NCBI RefSeq assembly: GCF_050563535.1
Contig: NZ_JBNXUO010000006.1
Span: 145,710 to 209,709, forward strand
DNA: 64,000 bases
Reading direction: 5' to 3'
From: Falsiroseomonas sp050563535
GTDB lineage: Bacteria > Pseudomonadota > Alphaproteobacteria > Acetobacterales > Acetobacteraceae
A model generated the notes under the pieces. The model was not told where the DNA came from and did no database searches. It saw nothing but the letters and a program-made list of their open reading frames with translations. Made by a program: the position numbers and the translations under genes. Each line of letters opens with the position of its first letter. Positions within the stretch are counted from its first letter, which is position 1. Positions 26,781 through 35,043 of the stretch are shown here, one piece after another.

Positions 26781-27635
26781 CTATCGGGCCATCGCGTGCG
26801 GATCGGCCAACTCGTCCACTCTCGCCTTCAGCGCCATCCGGTCGAGCGAGGCGAAGGGGAGACTGGTGAGGATGCGGAGGCGGCGGTGCAGCGCGGCGTA
26901 GAGCTCGTTCAGCAGCGTGGCACGCTCGGTCGCGCTGCCGGTGAACTTCGCGGGGTCGGGCAGCGGCCAGGCGGCGGTGACGATCGTATCCCCGAAGTCC
27001 GGGCAGAGCTGGCCGGCCAGCGTGTCGCAGAGCGCGATGACGAAGTCGATCCGCGGCGCGCCCGGCCCGGTGAACTCGTCCCAGCTCTTCGACCGCAGCG
27101 TCGAGACGTCGTGGCCAAGCGCCTTGAGCTGGCTCAGCACCTCGGGCAAAGGCCCGTTCTCGCTCGGCGCCGAGCCCGCAGAGAAGGCGCGGAAGCGGCC
27201 CTCGCCGACACGGTTCAGGATTGCCTCGGCCATGATCGAGCGGGCCGAATTGCGCGTGCAGAAGAACAGCACGTTGAACACGGGCTTTTCCATCCTGGCA
27301 GTCTCCCCTCCGGTGTCCAACAGTCGGTGCAGGTCGCCGCAGCGTGCGGGATCGCCGTCGCAGCAGGCCTCGGCCAGGAAGGCGACAAGCGCGCGCAGCC
27401 GCGCCAGTTGGGCGGCGTAGATGAGGCTGCGGCCGTGCCGCGTCGCGGCGACTAGGCCAGCCGTCTCCAGCGCCTTGAGATGGAAGGACAGGGTGGAGGC
27501 CGGAACGCCGAGCCGCACCGCGATCTCGCCCGCGGGCAGTCCGGAGGGACCGGCCGCCAGCAGGCTGCGCATCAGTTCGAGCCGGGTGCCCTGCCCAAGG
27601 GCGGTGAAGCCGGCCGCGGCCTCGTCACTATCCAT
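26781..27635 (-). CDS. ArsR-ArsC fusion: arsenic repressor joined to thiol-dependent arsenate reductase
   Basis: A 284-residue two-domain protein. Residues 1-105 are an ArsR/SmtB winged helix (LGVPASTLSFHLKALETAGLV) with cysteines in EACCDGDPARC suited to bind As(III). Residues about 115-270 are a low-molecular-weight phosphatase-type arsenate reductase with the catalytic loop VLFFCTRNSARSIMAEA (C-X5-R) and the later DPAKFTGS segment. The fusion joins sensing and As(V) to As(III) reduction in one chain. It has a possible ArsR box just upstream and probably leads the transcript for GAPDH and arsJ. Confidence 0.92.
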   Translation of the reverse strand: MDSDEAAAGFTALGQGTRLELMRSLLAAGPSGLPAGEIAVRLGVPASTLSFHLKALETAGLVAATRHGRSLIYAAQLARLRALVAFLAEACCDGDPARCGDLHRLLDTGGETARMEKPVFNVLFFCTRNSARSIMAEAILNRVGEGRFRAFSAGSAPSENGPLPEVLSQLKALGHDVSTLRSKSWDEFTGPGAPRIDFVIALCDTLAGQLCPDFGDTIVTAAWPLPDPAKFTGSATERATLLNELYAALHRRLRILTSLPFASLDRMALKARVDELADPHAMAR

Positions 27636-27637
27636 GC

Positions 27638-27657
27638 TTCCAGAATAGTCGAATTAA
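27638..27657 (-). promoter_or_regulatory. candidate ArsR operator upstream of the ArsR-ArsC fusion
   Basis: On the minus strand this AT-rich stretch directly before the ATG includes ATTCGACTATTCTGGA. It shares TATTCT-S-GA (S = C or G) with the region before the other arsR gene at 30252. The 69-base gap it lies in is the only break of any size within the ars series, so a second promoter here is plausible. Confidence 0.4.
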
Positions 27658-27704
27658 TGCTGCTGTGCGTGAAGGTTGGATGACGACGCCGTCGGCCACC
27701 GTGC

Positions 27705-28817
27705 CTATGGCGACGCCGGCGATCCCGCCGCAGGTTCTGACCGGGCCATGTCGAGGGCCAGCGCGTCCGAGATCCCGGCCACCGCGCCGCGCGCGGCCCG
27801 GGTGATGCCGGCCAGCGTCGCGGAGGCGGTACCCGTCCAGTCCCCGTAGCCGAGCAGCCAGAGCCGAGGCTCGGAGGTCGCTCGCCCGTCCGACCCGGCC
27901 CGAGCCCGTCCGTCCGGCCCCGGCACGCCGAGCGGCGCAAGATGGTCGAGCGCCGGGCGAAAGCCTGTGCACCATATGATCGCCTCGGCCGGCACGCGGG
28001 TGCCGTCGGACCAGACTGCGCCGTCCGCTTCGAGGCATGCGAAGGGCCGCAGGCTGCGTGTCAGGGCGCCGCGTGCCCGCGCCTCCCGCACGGGCGGCAC
28101 CATGACGATGTCGCCGAGACCGCCGCGCGGCTCGGGCGGCGGGCGCCCCTCGCGCTCGGCCTGCCAGCGCGCCGTCGCGCGCTCGAACAGGACCCGGCCG
28201 TCCACCTCGTCCGGCAGGAAGACCGGCTCGCGCTCCGTCACCCATGTGGTCCGCGCCACCTTCGACAGCTCGGCGATGATCTGCGCGCCCGAGTTCCCGC
28301 CGCCTACGACCAGCACGGCCTGGCCGGCGAAGTCCTCTGGCCGCCGGTACTGCGCCGAGTGGACCTGCCGGCCCTGGAAGACGTCGCGCCCGGGCACATC
28401 GGGGAACCAGGGGCGGTTCCAGGTGCCGGTGGCGCTGATGACGGCGCGGGCACGCCAGGACCGGCCATCCGCTGCCTCGGCCAGGAGGCGTTCCCCGTCG
28501 CGCCGCACCGCCACCACGCGCACGGGTCGCCGCACCGGCAACGCGTAGCGGGCCTCGTAGGCGGCGAGGTAGCTCACCACCGCGTCCCGCGGCGGGTAGC
28601 CGCCACCCTGCGGCGGGGGCATCGGCCAGCCCGGGAGCGAGCTCCATTGCGCCGGCGAGAACAGGGTCAGCGAATCCCAGGCGTGCTGCCACGCGCCGCC
28701 TGGGGCAGCGGCGTCGTCGAGGATGATGAAGGACAGGGGCGTGCGACGCAGGAAGTAGCCCGCGGCGAGCCCGGCCTGCCCGCCACCCACCACGACAACG
28801 TCGCGCGCCTCCGGCAT
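27705..28817 (-). CDS. ArsO-like FAD/NAD(P)-binding monooxygenase
   Basis: About 370 residues with two dinucleotide-binding motifs: VVVVGGGQAGLAAGYFLR for FAD near the N-terminus and AVLVVGGGNSGAQIIAEL for NAD(P) in the middle. The FAD-dependent monooxygenase phrase IWCTGFRPALDHLAPLG lies in the C-terminal third. Genes of this type in ars operons are called arsO; their reaction is not firmly known. The ATG at 28817 is used. A GTG at 28841 overlapping the ACR3 stop (GTGA) would add eight residues and is a fair alternative. Confidence 0.85.
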   Translation of the reverse strand: MPEARDVVVVGGGQAGLAAGYFLRRTPLSFIILDDAAAPGGAWQHAWDSLTLFSPAQWSSLPGWPMPPPQGGGYPPRDAVVSYLAAYEARYALPVRRPVRVVAVRRDGERLLAEAADGRSWRARAVISATGTWNRPWFPDVPGRDVFQGRQVHSAQYRRPEDFAGQAVLVVGGGNSGAQIIAELSKVARTTWVTEREPVFLPDEVDGRVLFERATARWQAEREGRPPPEPRGGLGDIVMVPPVREARARGALTRSLRPFACLEADGAVWSDGTRVPAEAIIWCTGFRPALDHLAPLGVPGPDGRARAGSDGRATSEPRLWLLGYGDWTGTASATLAGITRAARGAVAGISDALALDMARSEPAAGSPASP

Positions 28818-28837
28818 GACCACATCGGGCACGTCCG

Positions 28838-29896
28838 TCACGCCGGAGCAGTGCGCGGGAACCAGCGCCGTCCGAGCCGGAGCGCGACGCCCACCAGCAG
28901 GATCAGCACCGGGACCTCCACCAGCGGTCCGATGACCGTAGCGAAGGCAACCGGCGAGGCGAGGCCAAAGGCGGCGATCGCCACCGCGATGGCGAGCTCG
29001 AAGTTGTTCGACGCCGCGGTGAAGGCGATGGCGGTGGTGCGCGGGTAGTCGGCCTCGATCAGCCGCCCCATCCAGAAGGAGACCACGAACATGACGAGGA
29101 AGTAGATCGCGAGCGGCACGGCGATCCGCAGCGCGTCGAGCGGCAGTCGCACCACCTCGCCACCCTTCAGCGCGAACATGGCGACGATGGTGAAGAGCAG
29201 CGCGCCGAGCGTGATCGGCCCGATGCGCGGCAGGAAGGCGCGCGCGTACCAGTCCTCGCCCTTCCGGGCGACCAGCAGCCGGCGGGTCAGGAAACCGGCC
29301 GCGAAGGGCACGCCGAGATAGAGTAGCACCGCGCCGGCGATGGTCCCGAAGGAGACCTCGACCACCTGCCCTTCGAGGCCGATCCAGGGCGGCAGGACGG
29401 AGAGGAAGAACCACGCGTAGGCGCCGAAGAAGAGCAGCTGGAAGATGCTGTTGAAGGCGACGAGCCCCGCCACGTACTGGCTATCGCCGCGCGCGAGCTG
29501 GTTCCAGACCAGCACCATGGCGATGCAGCGCGCCAGGCCGATGAGGATCAGGCCGGTCATGTATTCCGGCTGGTCGCGCAGGAAGATCACGGCCAGGGCG
29601 AACATCAGCACCGGCCCGATCAGCCAGTTCTGCACCAGCGACAGCGCCAGCACGCGGCGGTCCGCGAAGACCTGCGGCAGCGCCTCGTAGCGGACCCGGG
29701 CAAGCGGCGGATACATCATGAGGATCAGCCCGGCCGCGATCGGGATGTTGGTCCCGCCCAGCGACAGCGCGTCGAGGGCCGCAGGCAGCCCGGGCACGAG
29801 CGAGCCCAGCGCGACGCCGAGCGCCATCGCGGCGAAGATCCAGAGGGTCAGCCAGCGGTCCAGGAAGGACAGGCGACGGGGCGCTGAATCGCTCAT
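28838..29896 (-). CDS. ACR3 family arsenite efflux permease
   Basis: A 352-residue membrane protein with about ten helices. The family hallmarks are GLILIGLARCIAMVLVWNQLA, which contains the cysteine needed for arsenite transport, and AIAFTAASNNFELAIAVAIA. It expels As(III) driven by the membrane potential. It overlaps the upstream arsR by four bases (ATGA at 29893-29896) and is followed by the ArsO-like gene, so the three form one operon led by ArsR. Confidence 0.95.
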   Translation of the reverse strand: MSDSAPRRLSFLDRWLTLWIFAAMALGVALGSLVPGLPAALDALSLGGTNIPIAAGLILMMYPPLARVRYEALPQVFADRRVLALSLVQNWLIGPVLMFALAVIFLRDQPEYMTGLILIGLARCIAMVLVWNQLARGDSQYVAGLVAFNSIFQLLFFGAYAWFFLSVLPPWIGLEGQVVEVSFGTIAGAVLLYLGVPFAAGFLTRRLLVARKGEDWYARAFLPRIGPITLGALLFTIVAMFALKGGEVVRLPLDALRIAVPLAIYFLVMFVVSFWMGRLIEADYPRTTAIAFTAASNNFELAIAVAIAAFGLASPVAFATVIGPLVEVPVLILLVGVALRLGRRWFPRTAPA

Positions 29897-30252
29897 GCGC
29901 GCCTCTCCCCCGGGCAGCATGCGGTCAGCGGCAGCGCCGCCTCGATCAGCGGCGCACAGGCCTCCGGCCGTCCGCCGCAGCACTCCTCCACGAGGAAGCC
30001 GATCAGGTCGCGGACGCCGCCCGCCTCCACGGCGTAGATGACCTGCCGGCTCTCGCGCCGGGACGCGACGAGGCCGGCCCGCACGAGGATGGCGAGGTGT
30101 GTCGACATGGTGTTGTGGGGCGCGCCGAGGCGCCGGGCCACCTCGCCGGCGGGAAGGCCTTCCGCTCCCTGCCGGATCAGCAGGCGGAAGGCGCGGAGCC
30201 GGGTCTCCTGGGCAAGGGCGCCAAGCGCCTCGACGGCAGATGTTTCGTCCAT
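29893..30252 (-). CDS. arsR: ArsR family arsenic-responsive repressor
   Basis: A 119-residue winged-helix repressor starting MDETSAVEALGALAQETRLRAFRLL, with DNA-recognition helix APHNTMSTHLAILVRAGLV. Cysteines cluster late (VEECCGGRPEAC and LTACCPGE), as expected for the C-terminal type As(III) site of alphaproteobacterial ArsR proteins. It heads the arsR-ACR3-arsO operon and is divergent from the MFS gene at 30330. The start at 30252 is preferred over upstream in-frame codons because it gives the normal length for the family. Confidence 0.93.
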   Translation of the reverse strand: MDETSAVEALGALAQETRLRAFRLLIRQGAEGLPAGEVARRLGAPHNTMSTHLAILVRAGLVASRRESRQVIYAVEAGGVRDLIGFLVEECCGGRPEACAPLIEAALPLTACCPGERRA

Positions 30253-30272
30253 CTGTCGAGAATAATGGACAG
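30253..30272. promoter_or_regulatory. candidate ArsR operator between arsR and the divergent MFS gene
   Basis: An interrupted palindrome, CTGTC-N10-GACAG, lies immediately upstream of the arsR ATG inside a 77-base divergent intergenic gap. The AT-rich spacer (GAGAATAATG) contrasts with the GC-rich surroundings. A repressor bound here could control both arsR-ACR3 and the MFS gene. Confidence 0.5.
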
Positions 30273-30329
30273 GATGGGTGCAGGCAACATGGGGTGTCCC
30301 CGTTTCGCCCCCGAGCCTAGGATCGCCGC

Positions 30330-31541
30330 GTGTTCTCCCCATCCAGCCTTTCGCCGGCCGCCCGGTTCGCGGCGGCCGTGGTCGCGGCGCAGGTGCTGGT
30401 GCAGATCGGCGCCTTCACCCTGCCGGCGCTCCTGCCGCACTACCTGGCCGCCTGGTCGCTCTCGGCCATGGAGGCAGGCTGGCTGATCGGCGCCTTCTTC
30501 GGGGCCTATGTGGCGGCCGTGCCGGTGCTGGTCGCCCTGACCGACCGCGTGCCGGCGCGCCGGGTCTACCTGGTCGGCGCCGGGGCGACGGCGCTCTCGC
30601 ACTTGGGCTTCGCCATCCTCGCTGAAGGATTCTGGAGCGGGCTGGCGTTTCGTGCCTTGGCCGGCGTCGGCTGGGCGGGTTGCTACATGCCGGGGCTCAA
30701 GGCCATCGCCGACCGGCTTGAGGGCGACGCGCAGTCGCGGGCCGTGAGCTGGCACGCCGCCGGTGTGGGCATCGCCGGCGCGGCGTCCTTCGCCTTGGCC
30801 GGCGGACTCGCAGCCTTCGCTGGCCCGCCGGCCGCCTTCGCCTTCGGCGCTGCCTGCGCGGCGGTGGCCTTTGCGATCGGCGCGGCGGTGATGCCGCGGT
30901 CGGCGCCACGGCCCGCCGCGGCGCCGATGGCCCTGCTCGACTTCCGCCCGGTGCTGCGCAACCGGGCGGCCATGGCCTGGATCGCCGGCTACACGGTGCA
31001 CACCTGGGAGCTGGCCGCGCTCCGCGCCTGGGGCGTGACCTTCCTCGCGGCCGCGGTCGCGCTGCACGGCGCGCCGGCCTGGCTGCCGGGGCCGAGCGTG
31101 CTCTTCACGGCCGCTGGCCTGGTTGGCATCGCCGTCTCGATCACCGGCAACGAGACGGCCCAGCGCTTCGGGCGGCCGCGCGTCGTCGCCGCCGCGATTG
31201 GCGGAGCCGCCGCCTTGTCGCTGCTGGCCGGCTGGTCGCTGCTCGTCTCGGCGCCGCTGGCCGCGCTCTGCGTGCTGGCCTGGAACGCGGCGATCTACCT
31301 CGACAGCTCGGCGCTCACCGCGGGCACGGTGCAGGCGGCGGAGAAGGACAGGCGCGGCGCGACGATGGGGCTGCACAGCATGTGCGGCTATGCGGGCGGC
31401 CTGCTCGGCCCCATCGGCGTCGGCCTCGCGCTCGACCTGGCCGGGACCGGCGCGGCGGGTTGGGCGATCGCGTTCGGCCACCTCGCCATCGTCACGCTGG
31501 CCGGGCTCGTCATTCTGCGGCGGCTCGGCCGCTCCGCCTGA
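30330..31541 (+). CDS. MFS transporter next to arsR
   Basis: A 403-residue, about twelve-helix major facilitator protein. It shows the loop 2-3 region LVALTDRVPARRVYLVGAG and YMPGLKAIADRLEGDAQSR, a pattern of the CynX/NimT-like or YbfB-like MFS groups. It starts at GTG 30330 and is divergent from arsR with a shared candidate operator, which suggests arsenic-linked control. The substrate is unknown. Its 3' end overlaps tail-to-tail with the next MFS gene by 32 bases, unusual for two real genes but both are well supported by their membrane pattern. Confidence 0.85.
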   Translation: MFSPSSLSPAARFAAAVVAAQVLVQIGAFTLPALLPHYLAAWSLSAMEAGWLIGAFFGAYVAAVPVLVALTDRVPARRVYLVGAGATALSHLGFAILAEGFWSGLAFRALAGVGWAGCYMPGLKAIADRLEGDAQSRAVSWHAAGVGIAGAASFALAGGLAAFAGPPAAFAFGAACAAVAFAIGAAVMPRSAPRPAAAPMALLDFRPVLRNRAAMAWIAGYTVHTWELAALRAWGVTFLAAAVALHGAPAWLPGPSVLFTAAGLVGIAVSITGNETAQRFGRPRVVAAAIGGAAALSLLAGWSLLVSAPLAALCVLAWNAAIYLDSSALTAGTVQAAEKDRRGATMGLHSMCGYAGGLLGPIGVGLALDLAGTGAAGWAIAFGHLAIVTLAGLVILRRLGRSA

Positions 31542-32730
31542 TCGCGAGGGGCACCAATGGGGCGACGAGGGCGAGGTTCACCACGCCCGCGATCGCCAGC
31601 GCGATAAGCGTGCCCTCCGGCCCGAAGGCACCCAGCGCCCAGACGCCCAGCATCGGCGCGGCCGCCGTCGCGAGCAGCGTCGGCACGGAGAGGCGCCCCA
31701 TGAGGATCGCGTAGCCCTCCTTGCCGAACAGCACGAGCGGCACGGTGCCCCGCACGATGGACCGCAGCCCGCTGCCGATGCCGTAGAGGATGATCGCAGC
31801 CGCCGCCCAGCCGGGCACGACGAGCAGCAGGATCGCGCCGAGGGCGACCAGCCCGCTGGAGACCACCAGCGTCCAGATCGGGTGCGCACCACGCCCGAAG
31901 ACCATTTCCAGCACGCGGCCGCCGACCTGTGCCGGGCCGACCAGCGCGCCGAGGGCGACCGCCGCGGCCAGTTCCAGCCCACGCGCCTGCAGCAGCGTGA
32001 GCAGGTGGACCGCGATCACCGTCATGACGGCGTAGGCGAGCGTGAAGACGATGGCGAGGAGGTTGAAGGCCAGGCGTTGCTCGGGCGGCAGATGTCCGGG
32101 CCGTGCGCCGGCAGGTCCGGTGGCGGACGCCTCCGGCGCGCGTGCCTCCTTCGGCACCAGGAGCAGGTAGCAGGGCAGCACGACCGCGAGGTGGACGAGC
32201 GCGTAGGCGAGGCACGCGCCGCGCCAGCCGACCCATGCCTCCAGCAGCGCCGTCAACGGCCAGCAGACCGTGCTGGCGAAGCCGCCGAACAGGGTGACCT
32301 TGGTGATCGCGGACCGCGCCGCCTCGCCGTAGAGCCGGCCCAGCGTTGAGAAGGCCGGGTCGTAGAGCCCGGCTCCCATCCCGAGCCCGATGACCACCCA
32401 GGCGGCGACGAAGACTGCGAGGTTCGGCGCCGCCCAGAGGCCAAGCTGTCCGAGCGCGATCAGCGCCGCCGCGCCGCCGAGCACCGGACGGCCGCCGTGG
32501 CGGTGGATCAGCCGTCCGACCAGCGGCGAGACCAGGCCCGACGCCACCAGCCCGACCGACAGTGCGCCGAAGATCCAGCCGAGCGACCAGCCGGTGTCCC
32601 GCTCGATCGGCACGGCCAGCACGGCCGGCAGGTAGTAGGTCGAGCCCCAGGACAGGATCTGCCCGAGCCCGATGGCGGAGATCACCGCCATCCGGGGCCG
32701 GTCGGGTGCGTGCGCGACGGCCGATGCCAT
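31510..32730 (-). CDS. MFS transporter of the PadR-flavoprotein unit
   Basis: A 406-residue major facilitator protein with about twelve helices: GLGQILSWGSTYYLPAVLAV, PLVGRLIHRHGGRPVLGG (loop 2-3 motif) and LTLLQARGLELAAAVALGAL. It resembles the oxalate/formate antiporter-like and ArsP-neighbour MFS proteins in style. The ATG at 32730 is used. It lies 16 bases after the cysteine-tailed flavoprotein, so the two are likely one operon with the padR gene, and the transporter probably exports the flavoprotein's product. Confidence 0.87.
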   Translation of the reverse strand: MASAVAHAPDRPRMAVISAIGLGQILSWGSTYYLPAVLAVPIERDTGWSLGWIFGALSVGLVASGLVSPLVGRLIHRHGGRPVLGGAAALIALGQLGLWAAPNLAVFVAAWVVIGLGMGAGLYDPAFSTLGRLYGEAARSAITKVTLFGGFASTVCWPLTALLEAWVGWRGACLAYALVHLAVVLPCYLLLVPKEARAPEASATGPAGARPGHLPPEQRLAFNLLAIVFTLAYAVMTVIAVHLLTLLQARGLELAAAVALGALVGPAQVGGRVLEMVFGRGAHPIWTLVVSSGLVALGAILLLVVPGWAAAAIILYGIGSGLRSIVRGTVPLVLFGKEGYAILMGRLSVPTLLATAAAPMLGVWALGAFGPEGTLIALAIAGVVNLALVAPLVPLAIRRSGRAAAE

Positions 32731-32746
32731 GCTCACCCGCGTGTCC

Positions 32747-34096
32747 TCAGCCGCAGCAGCCGCCGCCGGCCGCGACCGGCGCCAGCACCTGCTGGGCTGT
32801 CTCGACGGGGCCGCAGCAGGCGGTCGCGGCGCCTGCCGGCGCGCGGTCGGTCGAGCAGACACCCGTCTCCGGCAGCACCAGCTCGACCCGACGCGCCGCC
32901 TCGACATCGCCGGCGAGGAAGGCCGCGATCGAGCGCACCTGCTCGTGCCCCGTCGCCATCAGGAAGGTCGGCGCGCGGCCGTAGCTCTTCATGCCGGCGA
33001 TGTAGAAGCCCGCTTCCGGGTGGCGGAGCTCGACCTCGCCGTGCGGACGCACCGTGCCGCAGGAATGCAGGTTCGGGTCGATCAGCGGCGCGAGCGCCGG
33101 GGTCGCCTCCACCGCGGGGTCCAGGCCGAGCCGTACCTCCCGCAGGAAGGAGAGATCGGGACGGAAGCCGGTGGCGACGATCACGCGGTCGGCCTGCACC
33201 GTCGTCGTGCGTGCCTCCTGCCGGCCGGTGACGGCGAGCTTGCCATCCGCTTCGGCGATGCGGTCGATGAGGAAGGGCGCGAGGGCGGTGACGGCGCCGG
33301 TCTCGACCAGCGCCTGCGCGCGGGCGCCCAGCTCGCCCCGCTGCGCGAGCCCGTCCTTCGCGCCGCCGCCGAAGTTCACCGCGCCGAGCGGCCGGCGGAA
33401 GGCCCAGAGGATCCGCGTGCCCGGCGCCTGCCGCGCCAGTTCCGCGAGGTCCAGCACGGCGTTCATCGCCGAGTGTCCGGCGCCGACGACGAGCGTCGTG
33501 CGGCCCACATAGGCCGCGCGCTCGGCCCCGAGCACGTCGGGGATGCCGTAGGCGATGCGCGCCGCGTGCCGGGCCTCGCCGGGCGCGGGCATGCCGTGGC
33601 TGCCGGCGGGGTTGGGCGCATGCCAGGTGCCGGAGCAGTCGATCACCGCGCGCGCCTCGACCGCCCGCACGCCGCAGCAGGTCTCGACATGCACCACGAA
33701 GGGGGCCGCGTCGCGGCCGGCCCCGCCGTGCAGCCGCCCGAAGTCGCGGCGCGCGACGCCCACGACCTTCGCGCCGGTGCGGATGCGCCCGCGCAGCGCC
33801 GCCGTCGCGGCCAGCGGGGCGAGGTAGTCGGCGACGAGCTCGGAGCCGGTCGGATAGTGCGTGGGGTCGGGCGCCGACCAGCCCTCGGCCTCGAGCAGCG
33901 CCCGCGCCGCGGCGTCGGTGTTGAACTCCCAGGGCGAGAACATGCGGACGTGGCCCCAGGCGCGGACCGCGTGGCCGATGTCGGGCCCGGCCTCCAGCAC
34001 AAGGGGCTCGAGGCCACGGCCGAGGAGCTGCGCGGCGGCGGCGAGGCCGACGGGGCCGGCGCCGATCACGACGACGGGCAGGCTGGGTGCGCTCAT
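32747..34096 (-). CDS. FAD/NAD(P)-binding oxidoreductase with cysteine-rich C-terminal tail
   Basis: A 449-residue flavoprotein with an N-terminal FAD motif (VVVIGAGPVGLAAAAQLLG), a second nucleotide motif (TTLVVGAGHSAMNAVLDLA) and VIVATGFRPDLSFLREV. The last about 40 residues are unusual for the family: they contain a lone cysteine (TGVCSTD) and two Cys-Cys pairs (TACCGPVE and the terminal GGCCG), which could bind As(III) or another soft metal. ATG 34096 is chosen because GGGAG lies seven bases upstream. It is distinct from the ArsO-like protein at 27705. Substrate unknown; oxidation of an arsenic species is a guess from context. Confidence 0.85.
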   Translation of the reverse strand: MSAPSLPVVVIGAGPVGLAAAAQLLGRGLEPLVLEAGPDIGHAVRAWGHVRMFSPWEFNTDAAARALLEAEGWSAPDPTHYPTGSELVADYLAPLAATAALRGRIRTGAKVVGVARRDFGRLHGGAGRDAAPFVVHVETCCGVRAVEARAVIDCSGTWHAPNPAGSHGMPAPGEARHAARIAYGIPDVLGAERAAYVGRTTLVVGAGHSAMNAVLDLAELARQAPGTRILWAFRRPLGAVNFGGGAKDGLAQRGELGARAQALVETGAVTALAPFLIDRIAEADGKLAVTGRQEARTTTVQADRVIVATGFRPDLSFLREVRLGLDPAVEATPALAPLIDPNLHSCGTVRPHGEVELRHPEAGFYIAGMKSYGRAPTFLMATGHEQVRSIAAFLAGDVEAARRVELVLPETGVCSTDRAPAGAATACCGPVETAQQVLAPVAAGGGCCG

Positions 34097-34108
34097 GGGC
34101 ATGCTCCC

Positions 34109-34131
34109 TGATGCATAGGGGGTTGAGGTAT
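34109..34131. promoter_or_regulatory. candidate PadR operator upstream of the flavoprotein gene
   Basis: TGATGCAT-N8-GAGGTAT on the plus strand, which also contains the perfect inverted repeat TGCATA-N11-TATGCA. The same two half-motifs with the same eight-base spacer recur in opposite orientation before padR at 34601-34623. A motif shared by two promoters of one small regulon is good evidence for an operator. Confidence 0.6.
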
Positions 34132-34157
34132 GCAGGCAGGAAAAGAGGCGCTTCGGG

Positions 34158-34589
34158 TCACGCGCAGCACTCCCCGCCGGGGCGCCGCTCCTCCCGGGCG
34201 CGGTCGGCGGCGGCGAAGGCGCGGCCGGTGTCCTGCAGGGCGGCGGTCGCCTCCATCCAGGCCTCCAGCGCCACGCGGAAGGCGGCGCGACCGGCATCGG
34301 TCAGCTCGTAGACGCGGCGCTGGCGGCCGCCGACGACCTCCTCGGTCGCGGTGACGAAGCCGCCGGCCTCGAATTCGCGGAGCACCGGGTAGATCGTGCC
34401 CTCGGTGGGGGAGCAGCAACCATTGGTGGTGCGCTCGACCAGGCGGGCGATGTCGTAGCCGTGCATCGGCCCGTCGTGCAGCACGCGCAGGATGAAGAAC
34501 TTGCTCAGGCCCATCTTGATGGTGCCCGCCCAGTAGTCGCGGGAGGCGTAGTCGACGCGGGGGGAAGGGGCTCGGCGGGCGGCGTCCAT
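34158..34589 (-). CDS. PadR-type regulator with vicinal cysteines (possible arsenic/metal sensor)
   Basis: A 143-residue PadR winged-helix protein: FFILRVLHDGPMHGYDIARL, then SPTEGTIYPVLREFEAGGFV as the recognition region and ELTDAGRAAFRVALEAW as the dimerisation helix. Two Cys-Cys pairs stand out: TTNGCCSPTEG, just before the recognition helix, and GGECCA at the extreme C-terminus. Classical PadR proteins that sense phenolics lack them, so a soft-metal sensing role is plausible. The gene precedes the flavoprotein and MFS genes in the same orientation, with matching candidate operators on both sides. Confidence 0.85.
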   Translation of the reverse strand: MDAARRAPSPRVDYASRDYWAGTIKMGLSKFFILRVLHDGPMHGYDIARLVERTTNGCCSPTEGTIYPVLREFEAGGFVTATEEVVGGRQRRVYELTDAGRAAFRVALEAWMEATAALQDTGRAFAAADRAREERRPGGECCA

Positions 34590-34600
34590 GCCCGAACGCT

Positions 34601-34623
34601 ATACCTCGATCATCAATGCATCA
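34601..34623. promoter_or_regulatory. candidate PadR operator upstream of padR
   Basis: ATACCTC-N8-ATGCATCA on the plus strand, the reverse complement of the arrangement at 34109-34131. It lies 12 bases upstream of the padR ATG, where a bound repressor would block its own promoter. Confidence 0.6.
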
Positions 34624-34689
34624 AGCCCCAAGATCATGGCGCGGCCACGTTGCCAGTGTCGGCGCCGATGCGCGTCCACCGCCGAATAC

Positions 34690-35043
34690 GCGGCGGAGCA
34701 GCGCCAATCCCGCCAAACCCCCACCTCCCACTCCTTCGAGCTCGCCTGCGCGCAGAGCCACATCGAGCACCGCGTGACCAAGCCATTCCACCCGTGGACG
34801 AACGTTCAGGTTGAGCGAATGAACAGGACGCTCAAGGAAGCCACCGTCCAGCGCTACCATTGCGGCAGCCACGATGAGCTCAGGCATCACCTCGCCCTGT
34901 TCCTCGACGCCTACAACTACGCGAGGCGCCTCAGGAGCCTGAAGGGTCTCACCCCCTACGAGTTCATCTGCCGATCATGGGCCGCAGAGCCCCACAGGTT
35001 CTCTGCAAACCCGCACCACCAAATGCCGGCACCAAACATCTAG
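34690..35043 (+). pseudogene. IS481-type transposase, C-terminal remnant
   Basis: The last about 110 residues read like an IS481/IS3-group integrase core: ELACAQSHIEHRVTKPFHPW, TNVQVERMNRTLKEATVQRY (with the final catalytic glutamate of the DDE triad), LDAYNYARRLRSLKGLTPYE and ending HHQMPAP. The N-terminal helix-turn-helix and first two catalytic aspartates are missing, and the frame upstream is scrambled. It is therefore a dead fragment. It abuts hsdM, overlapping its stop by four bases, and may mark an old insertion boundary between the arsenic block and the restriction operon. Confidence 0.85.
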
